A stretch of DNA of 64,000 nt from Erodium maritimum (taxonomy: Eukaryota; Streptophyta; Magnoliopsida; Geraniales; Geraniaceae), in assembly GCA_963921825.1 (NCBI GenBank), contig OY997592.1, positions 24,059,432 through 24,123,431 of the forward strand, in the 5' to 3' direction. Each line of letters begins with the position of its first letter. Positions within the stretch are counted from its first letter, which is position 1. Below the pieces are notes generated by a model that did no database searches, was not told the DNA's origin, and saw only the letters and a list, made by a program, of their open reading frames with translations. This document shows positions 57,013 through 64,000 of this stretch, piece after piece. The translations under genes and the position numbers were made by a program.

Positions 57013-58560
57013 GAGAAGAAATCTGGTGAGAACATGTTTTAACATAGTAACCGCGAGAACCGATCTTAATCATCCATTTTAAGAATGGATGGATGGAATG
57101 CAATTGAGTAGTTGACTCGTTGACTGCAAAAACACAGCATTTTTTAGTAAGTGGTAAGAGATTTTTAGTAAAATTATCATATTATTTTTTTAACCAATTC
57201 ACTAATTTAATTTTTCCCGCTTCGTTTGAACTCCGATTGGCTTCAAACTTGCGTCATTAGTTTTTTTTAAGGGCTTTCTATCAAGATCAATCATGAATAT
57301 ATTTTGAAGTACGAAAAAAAATTATTTTGGAGCTTATTTTTTAAAAAAAATCTGGGTAATTTTTATCAACATTTTGCTATGGATTTATCAACACTTTTAC
57401 ACTGGTTCAATCAACACTTTACACTGTTTTTATCACCTCATTTTCCAAAATTGATCATGATTTTATCACCTCATCGCGTGCTTTTTATGAAAACTAGTAT
57501 ATCAACACTAAACACTAGGTTTATCATTTAATTATGTGTGTTTTATCACCCCCATCACATGTTTTTTTTAAGCACGAATTTTTTTTATTACGAGGCTGGT
57601 TTTTAAAGAAATTATATCTGGGTAATTTTTATCAACACGTTGTTATGAGTTTATCAACATTTTACACTGGTTTTATCATCACTTTACACTGGTTTATCAC
57701 CTCATTTTCCAAAACTGATCATGATTTTATCACCTCATCGCGTGCTTTTTATGAACACTAGTTTTATCAACACTAAACAATAAGTTTATCGTTCAAAATA
57801 CGTGTGTTTTATCACCCCCCGTCACATGTTTTTTTTGAAGCACGAAAAAAAAATTATTTCGGGGCTGGTTTTTTAAGAAATTATATCTGGGTAATTTTTA
57901 TCAACACTTTACACTGGTTTTATCACCTCATTTTCTAAAACTGATCATGATCACCTCATCGCGTGCTTCTTATGAACACTAGTTTTATCAACACTAAACA
58001 AATAGGTTTATCATTCAAAATACGTGTGTTTTATCACCCACATCACAAGTTTTTTTATCAACGTTAAACTCTAGTGTATCACACTTATTATCAAAATTGA
58101 ACATGGTTTTTATCACCTCATTATTTGTTTCTTATCACCTCATTACATGTTTTTTGTCAACATTTAGCACCAGTTTGGTACTCTGATATAAAACATTTAT
58201 TAGTGAAGATTTATCAACGCTCAACATTATTTTTATCACCTTGATATAAACTTTTATTTTCGTGCTTCAAAATATATTCATGACTGATCTTGATTTAGTT
58301 TGAAGTTAATCGGAGTTCAAACGAATCGGGAAATATTAAATTAGTAAATTGGTGAAGAAAAAAATGAACACTTGTCCACATGGAACCATGCTATTACAAT
58401 TATGCCCTTGCTTGTGTGAGAATGGATGAAAGTGACGTGAATGTGGGTAGAATTGGGATGATGATGTGGCATCATGGTGAACGTTGGATCTTAGGTGTGT
58501 GTGGCTAGGATTGGTTCTCACGGTTCTTATGTTAAGAGTGGTTCTTAATAGATTATCCCT
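57013..58560. mobile_element. Non-autonomous MULE with internal tandem repeats
   Basis: The right end reverse-complements to AGGGATAATCTATTAAGAAC, then CTTAACATAAGAACCGTGAG. The left end has the diverged match GAGAAGAAATCTGGTGAGAAC, then TTTAACATAGTAACCGCGAG. A further inverted pair lies inside (57185-57310 and 58260-58365: TTCGTTTGAACTCCGATT and CATGAATATATTTTGAAG on opposite strands). The flanks GTACACAAT (57004-57012) and CTACACAAT (58561-58569) match 8 of 9, the Mutator size. The middle is tandem repeats, with no transposase. Confidence 0.7.
57306..58100. repeat. About 265-bp tandem repeat, three units
   Basis: Units begin (G/T)AAG(T/C)ACGAA followed by an A/T run at 57306, 57569 and 57837 (spacing 263 and 268). 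They contain GGGTAATTTTTATCAACA, ACACTGGTTTTATCA, TGATCATGATTTTATCACC and CATCGCGTGCTT. Decayed TTTATCAACA/TTATCACC sequence continues to about 58245. Confidence 0.8.
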
Positions 58561-58711
58561 CTACACAATAGCATTTTTCTAATGGAATTGTCAAAATAGA
58601 CGGAAATTATTAGTTTGTGCAATAAAAAAAATGGAAATGTCACAGTTGGGAAGTGCAAAAAAAAGGTTACGCCTAGTTAAGATCGCCAAAACAAACCTCG
58701 AAGGGGATTAA

Positions 58712-59058
58712 GAGCATGTACAATGGGTCGGCCCGGCTCGCGTTTTTGTGGGTCGTAGGACGCGGGCCGTCCCGTTGTGGGACGGCTTTTACGCGTCCCA
58801 CATCCCTCAACCACGGGACGGGCCGAGGCTCGTGGCTCGCGTCCCGCATCCGGCTGTCAGCCAATGACAAGCGGCCACGTGTTCTTTTTTTTTAAATACG
58901 AAAAATTAGATTTAACTAAATATTATTGGTCCAGCCACAATTCAAGCCTCACATCCAAACCATATTGTAAAACACCCACTATTTTGAATCCCGAGTCCCA
59001 CTATTTTGTCCAGTCAACATACGAGCCTTACATACAAGTCTTTCCATTGTACATACTC
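58712..59058. mobile_element. PIF/Harbinger-type MITE
   Basis: Inverted ends GAGCATGTACAATGG and CCATTGTACATACTC are flanked by TAA (58709-58711 and 59059-59061), the TWA target duplication expected for this superfamily. Length is 347 bp, with a GC-rich left half containing GGGACGG and GCGTCCC motifs. No coding frame. Confidence 0.8.
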
Positions 59059-59244
59059 TAAGACCCATGGTTTCCCCTTTATAAAATAAAAAAAAATGCA
59101 CTAACTTATCTTACTAGGATACTAATTTGATTCTTATTTTTTAGTATATTTATGAGGCAATCTGAATTTTATTTTATTTTAATCCGTTTATTTCTTAACA
59201 AAAAGTATTTTATCTATTACTTTCAATTAAGAATACATGTAAGT

Positions 59245-60572
59245 ACCCGGAGCCCCCATACCATCTCTGAAGTCTTTGGATGACTTCTTGTGGTTCCGGG
59301 TTGGATTGGATGTGGACAGGCCGCTCAAGAGAAAGGTATGTCTACAATTTCCGGGACACCGGTAGGATACTATAGTGGGCCTACAGTATGAACGCCTCCC
59401 AGGTATTGTGCTCGGTGTGGCAGCCTTACTCATCGGATCCAACACTGTCTTGTCCAGAATCGAGGTGTCGGTAAGGAGGAGATACACTTTGATGATTCAT
59501 TACGTGCTGATATGGGTGTGGATACAGTTGAATTGATGCAGACCCGTTGGGGACCTTCATAGAACCGACGGGAACCGAGAGTAAGAGATTCTCACATCCC
59601 TTACTCCAGGACCGAGCCAATAGGGGGGGCGAGGGGGAGGTATATCTCACCACCATCGGGTTTTCCTGCTCTATCGCTCGGGGAAGAGATTGCAATTCCG
59701 AAAACTAGTGACATGGATAAGGAGGGTTCCGAGTGGACACCTCCAATTCTTCAGGGTGTGCATTCAGGCTTGTCAGGTGGGACAAGCGAGATTGCAAAGA
59801 CTCGTGACCTGGCTAACCTGATTCAGGAAATGGGCTGGGACACGGGGGTGGGTGCCCCCAACATTTCCGTTTGGGCTCCCCCACAATCATTGTTGCCTTC
59901 TCCTCCAAATGACCCTCATCAGCTGCTGACAGCAACTGCTCGCGGGGGGGAAGCAAAAGGACCCGCGTGAGTTGGGTGGAGGCCTAGGACCCAAGCGGCT
60001 AAAGATGCAGAAGACCAGGGCCAAGAGTAAGCCGGAACAGGGGGCATGAGAACTACCTAGGCAAATCTAGAGAGAGCTCTAGGAGCGACAGACCAGCTAA
60101 TAGACCATTTCCAACTCAGGGATGAGGAGGACACTAAAGATGATGCGGATTTGACGAGGGCTGCAAAACACCCCCGCTAGGCCCCATGAGGCTGCTTCGA
60201 TCTTGGGGGTACAGAGTTGGTGGCCTACCCCTTACGACCGAAGACCAAGACGAGGAATCTTCTCCAGGGAGCTGAGGATTACACCAGATGGTCCAGATCT
60301 ATATTTATGTTGTTATTTTCTTTATCGCATTTTGTACTCTTTTGGTTTTTGGTTGTTGGACTTTATTTTCACTTATTTCGTTTATCAGCACAAGGTACAA
60401 CATAGGGATAATTCTCTTTGTCTAGGATGCAAACTAAACTATTTCTACGAGTTCATGAGCACCGGGTGTCGTACGAGAGACGCAGACTTATTCTGTTCTC
60501 AAGACTCTTTAGTCCTACTTGTAAAGTTCCACGTGTATTAGTAATGCAGTTCCTCGTTTTTCCTTCAAAAAA
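59245..60572 (+). mobile_element. Short LINE-derived insertion: ORF1 piece, 3' tail, poly(A)
   Basis: It ends in A8 (60567-60574) and is flanked by AAGAATACATGTAAGT (59229-59244) and AAGAATATATGTAAGT (60573-60588), a 15-16-bp duplication with one mismatch, as made by target-primed reverse transcription. The left part reads as the end of a DUF4283 domain (SLDDFLWFRVGLDVDRPLKR) and a zinc knuckle with exact C-x2-C-x4-H-x4-C spacing (59407-59448, CARCGSLTHRIQHC) after a one-base frameshift. A degenerate ORF1 tail follows to about 60290, then T-rich 3' sequence. There is no endonuclease or RT, so ORF2 is missing altogether. Confidence 0.8.
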
Positions 60573-60588
60573 AAGAATATATGTAAGT

Positions 60589-61859
60589 CAAAGTATTGAC
60601 GTTATTACACACAAAAAAACCTCTAAAGCCATAGTTCTTTTCTCTCCCCCTCGACATCGCGTCGTCTTTGGTTTCAAGCCATAATAGTCGTCGTCTGATG
60701 TCTCTGACTGCCAACGTTCAGCTGCTTCGCCATTCTGCATCACTCACCACACATCAGTCGCCACCATATTGGGGAACAACTGCATTTGGCGAACCCTACA
60801 ACTACAAATTCAAAAACGAGCGCAACAGATGTTAGATGACATTTGGTGAGATATTTTTGGTCTGACAAGCGATCAAAGCGCAGCTCTGAATATCTGCTGG
60901 AGTTATATATCTCCTACAACTTGTAAACGTGCCTCCTAGGGTTTCACAATCCTTGGAGTCATGATCAAGCTAAATCTCTTTATTTCCTTGCGTTAATATC
61001 TTTCTTAAATTGAATAGATCACTATCGCATATATATTTTCAAGTTTGAAAAACAAATCTTACTTCCCAAAACGAATAGAACTCTATCGCACGAGTATGTT
61101 CAAGTTTAGGGAACAAATCTCCAAACTAAGAAACAAATCTACAACACCAGATATGCAAAAGATGTATGTTGACATCTGGGCAGACATCTTTTTTATCTTT
61201 GCTACCAGGCACGCATAGGATGTCTGATGACATCTCAAATAACATCTTTCTTGACACCGGTTTACCTCTAGGAACTTGCAAGCCTTCCTGGAAGGGACTT
61301 TAGTCTTGGAAGTGGGGACAAGAAAGAGGGGTAGGATCATCACCCTACCTCCTTGGCACAACTCCACCAACAGTCCTCCCCCCCCCCCCCCCCCCCCCCC
61401 CCCTCGATGGTGATGGTGAGCCCAGATGAAACAGAGGCCAGATCTGTGAAGCTGCCTCACCAGATCCAGTGAGTAATTGGACAATTGGCAGGGTGAGTTA
61501 AAGGAGGCACACCCCGACCGATCGCGATCGAGCACAACTCGTTCCCAAACCTCCTCCTTTTCCTGGGGACCTTCTTTGATTCCTAGCATCATCCTCACTT
61601 CCTCCCAAAGGTCTCCACTTAGGGACCAGTGTGTTTAATATACAAAATAGATTTTTTTTTCGATTCGAGCTTGAAAAAGTGAAAGCGGAGATAATAACGT
61701 GCCTCCATCGCCAAAGGGATCCAAACCCTTAGAAGTTACCTGGAATAGTCGTGCATCGTAGTCAAAGGGTTAGCTCCCCGAGTTCTGTCTGTGGCTATGT
61801 CTCACCTTATCCATTTTTCATTAATAATCATGTTATCACTTATCGTTTATCAATAACAT
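60589..61859. other. Unrecognised region with a long poly-C run
   Basis: No supported gene. 60830-61260 carries several GATGACATCT/ACATCT(T)-type motifs, perhaps an old LTR, but I cannot delimit it. The minus-strand frame at 61083-61598 runs through the poly-C tract as poly-Gly and resembles no family I know. Confidence 0.35.
61378..61403 (+). repeat. Poly-C run of 26 bases
   Basis: An uninterrupted C run between CAGTCCTC-type sequence and TCGATGGTGATGG. Such runs are unstable and their length is error-prone in assemblies. Confidence 0.9.
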
Positions 61860-63300
61860 TATTGATTGTGCTATAAGAAAAAAAGGTACCCTGAGGATAT
61901 CTCATAATCCATTTGATTACATCCCATGCTCGTTACTTGAAGCTCACATAACCCACAAACAACTCTAACTACATATATCTTTTATTTTATTTTCCATAAA
62001 AGTGTTTTCTTGTTCTTGACTTATTATAAGTAGTAAGAGATGAGCTAACCACTATATGTATATCCATGTTGAACCTTTGCAACACTCCTCATATCTTAAT
62101 ATATTTTTCTTATCACCTATGTAACTTTTTGTAACTCTATCACAAATGATTTTAATTCCAATAATATTCTTATTCAACTATTTTTTTCAGCCTGTCAACT
62201 CTAGAAATATTTTTGTCTATGATTATCATCGTCAAGATACAACAATTAGTATTGTGAAATAATCATTAAAGCATATCTGCATAAAAAAGTACATATCATA
62301 TTAGGGCCTTGGATATTTTTATAACCTTGCGTACAAAGTCCTCTTTTCTCTTCCCTTTAAAATTCTCTGGTTGCTCTATATAAATATCTTTGTCCAAATC
62401 ACCATGGAGAAATGCAAGTATAGCATCCATCTGCTCAACCATTAGATGTTAAACACAACACGAAATGTACAGATGACGTCTTAACAACCAGAAAAAATGT
62501 TTCATCAAAGTCAATATTTCCTTTTGGCTGAAATCCTTGACGACCTTTCCAGCTTTGTACCATAGATGAAAAGTATTCTTTTCTTTTTTTTTACTCTATA
62601 CATCCCCTTGCTTTCAAATCACCTTTTGCTTTTTATAACTTCACCAATTTAAGTGTATGATCTACATCTAAGGTTGTAAAAGGCGTTAGACGCTAGTTGG
62701 ACGGCGAGGACTCCTAGGTGCTACGCGAGGACTAGTCGGGGCCTAGGCGGATTTAATTTTTTAATATTTTTAATTATTAAAAAATATATATTACACAAAT
62801 ATAATCAAAAATTAAAAATATAAACTATATTTATATGATATAAAAACATCAAAATATCAAATTCAAAAAAAAATAAACCAAATAATTCTCTCATTTTTAT
62901 TTTACTCTTTATTTTAATAAAAAATAAATTATAATGATAAATCACCAAAGAGAGACACTTGTCATATTCTTTTTATCAAGAAATTCAAGACCATTACAAA
63001 CATATTATTCATCTCAATTGTTCATCGCTTTTTCAAAGGTCCAATTTTACAAACCAGAATCCCAAATTTCAGACTAATCGGATGGGATGGCGAGTCGGGT
63101 GTTGTTCTGATTTTGGGGTCTAGGCAAGGCAGGCGTTCTTACAGATTTTGGGGCCTAGGTGGGGACTTTTACAACAGTCCAATGACTTCGTCTCATCTAG
63201 CATAACTTCAACCTACTCCTTATTCATCTTCGATGACATATTCATAACTTTCAAGTTTTCTCGGTCCATAAGTAATAGATAGTCATCAATAGAATACTAT
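61860..63300 (-). pseudogene. Decayed Copia pol remnant (RT and RNase H)
   Basis: Minus-strand fragments follow Copia order from right to left. DDYLLLMDREN (about 63290-63250) comes from the region before RT. Next are the pieces VVKTSS/GFQPKGNIDFDETF (about 62560-62510) and MDAILAFLHGDLDKDIYIEQ-like sequence (about 62440-62360). A YLDD box read through a frameshift lies near 62240-62220, and WDVIKWIMRYPQGT (about 61935-61895) is the RNase H approach. Many stops and frame changes. No LTR found. It is broken by the MITE-like insertion at 62673-63175. Confidence 0.65.
62673..63175. mobile_element. MITE-like insertion in the Copia remnant
   Basis: Inverted ends GTTGTAAAAG and CTTTTACAAC enclose 503 bp with GCCTAGGCGG/CCTAGG-type sub-terminal motifs and an AT-rich core. 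Copia-like coding fragments lie on both sides. I could not find a convincing target duplication, so superfamily and exact limits are open. Confidence 0.5.
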
Positions 63301-63305
63301 GGAAA

Positions 63306-63790
63306 TGCAAGTCGAACAAATGGGTGGATATGGCTTCGGATGCAGTTAGGTCGGATACTGCCTCTCTAACGGATGTGCATGAGGGGTTGGATCGGGCCCT
63401 TGTTTCTTTCACGGATCGGTCTCTTCCACTACTTTAGGTTGATTTTGGAAATTATCTTCCTCCTCCGGATGTCTTCAGAGAGCTCTACTCGTCATTGGTT
63501 AATACGCGGACTATGGGAAGTATTACTCATTCAGATGTGCGGTTTGATATGAGTTTCAGTGTCTGCTATAGAGGATTGCCTGAAGAAGGCTTCAGGAAGA
63601 TTGAAGCAATTCTGGCTCCTACTTATAGTAACATGCCTCTTAGACCTGTCGGGGTCACTTGATTTTGTTGCTCTTGTTTTACTTTTTTTCTAATTTCTGA
63701 TCTGTTCGACTATACTCAAGTTGTAGGGTCCTATCTTTGCATTTGTTCTTGTTGCTTCAATAATGCATTTTATTTTCTCTAATAAAAAAA
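63306..63790 (+). mobile_element. Possible LINE 3' tail
   Basis: About 115 codons open except for one TAG (63435-63437): KSNKWVDMASDAVRSDTASL could be the end of a LINE RNase H, followed by PPPDVFRELYSS. A T-rich untranslated stretch and an A7 run (63784-63790) follow. Its orientation is opposite to the Copia remnant. No clear duplication at the two ends, so the call rests on layout and weak resemblance. Confidence 0.35.
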
Positions 63791-64000
63791 GGATCACTAT
63801 CTCTAGAAAATTTCTGAGCGTAAAAATTAATGAAACCTTTACTCGTGGAAACTGCTCATGGACCTCATTATACATCTCAACCTCTGTTGGAACATCAATG
63901 TTACACATACCCTATTGATCATCATAAATTTTATCTTCAACTTAACTCAGAAAATTTATAAGAGTAACTAGATCCACAAGTAGATCAAGTCAATCGCTAT

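Noticed and set aside
61083..61598. 171-codon minus-strand gene
   Set aside because: It depends on reading through the 26-base C run as poly-Gly, and flanking residues match no family I know.

Overview
This is a gene-poor, transposon-dense stretch of an angiosperm nuclear genome, most likely a eudicot. The reasons are plant-type LTR retrotransposons (an Athila-like and two chromoviral Ty3/Gypsy elements, and Ty1/Copia), plant hAT, Mutator-like (MULE) and PIF/Harbinger-like elements, DUF4283/zinc-knuckle LINE remnants, and two intron-containing plant nuclear genes. There is no rRNA, no convincing tRNA, no CRISPR and nothing prokaryotic. Only two host genes are well supported, side by side on the minus strand: a 10-exon zinc alcohol dehydrogenase-like gene (51890-54047) and a 2-exon gene for a small, probably plastid-targeted UPF0426-like protein (54528-56826).

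Layout. 1-1010: unrecognised flank with one copy of a dispersed repeat. 1011-9907: a Russian-doll nest, namely a probable hAT-type element holding a second hAT-type element (1528-2193, 8-bp target duplication) and a MULE (2307-9805, 131-bp terminal inverted repeats, 9-bp duplication); the MULE holds a degenerate 5.8-kb chromovirus (3567-9372, GAAAG duplication). 10184-36491: a large Athila-like Gypsy element, itself hit by a minus-strand solo Tekay-type LTR (11537-14958), a Copia solo LTR (15919-17606) and a complete-length Copia of the same family (19861-28319). Its 3' LTR is cut off at 36491, where an antisense LINE ORF1-like remnant begins. 38684-49024: a Tekay-type chromovirus with very long, repeat-rich LTRs and a heavily deleted interior. 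49838-51525: a MITE holding a hAT-type element that holds another hAT MITE. 51890-56826: the two genes. 57013-58560: a non-autonomous MULE with about 265-bp internal repeats. 58712-59058: a PIF/Harbinger-type MITE. 59245-60572: a short LINE-derived insertion with poly(A) and a 15-16-bp duplication. 61860 to the window end: a decayed antisense Copia broken by a MITE and a possible LINE tail.

The boundaries are unusually checkable. Ten insertions carry target-site duplications that can be read in the sequence, which fixes much of the order of events: Athila arrived before its three passengers, the chromovirus entered the MULE, and the nested hAT entered its hAT host. The youngest large event is the Copia at 19861-28319. 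Its two 1.69-kb LTRs differ by a single base, yet its gag is internally deleted, its protease motif is altered and the reverse-transcriptase active-site segment is missing. The natural reading is that a protein-dead copy was mobilised in trans by an active relative.

I did not find a new defence or metabolic system. The best candidates for something under-described are that Copia parasite, a pair of hairpins in the Athila post-pol region whose stems differ but whose loop is the same, and the expansion and contraction of tandem arrays inside Tekay and Athila LTRs, where LTR length differences are exactly explained by whole repeat units.
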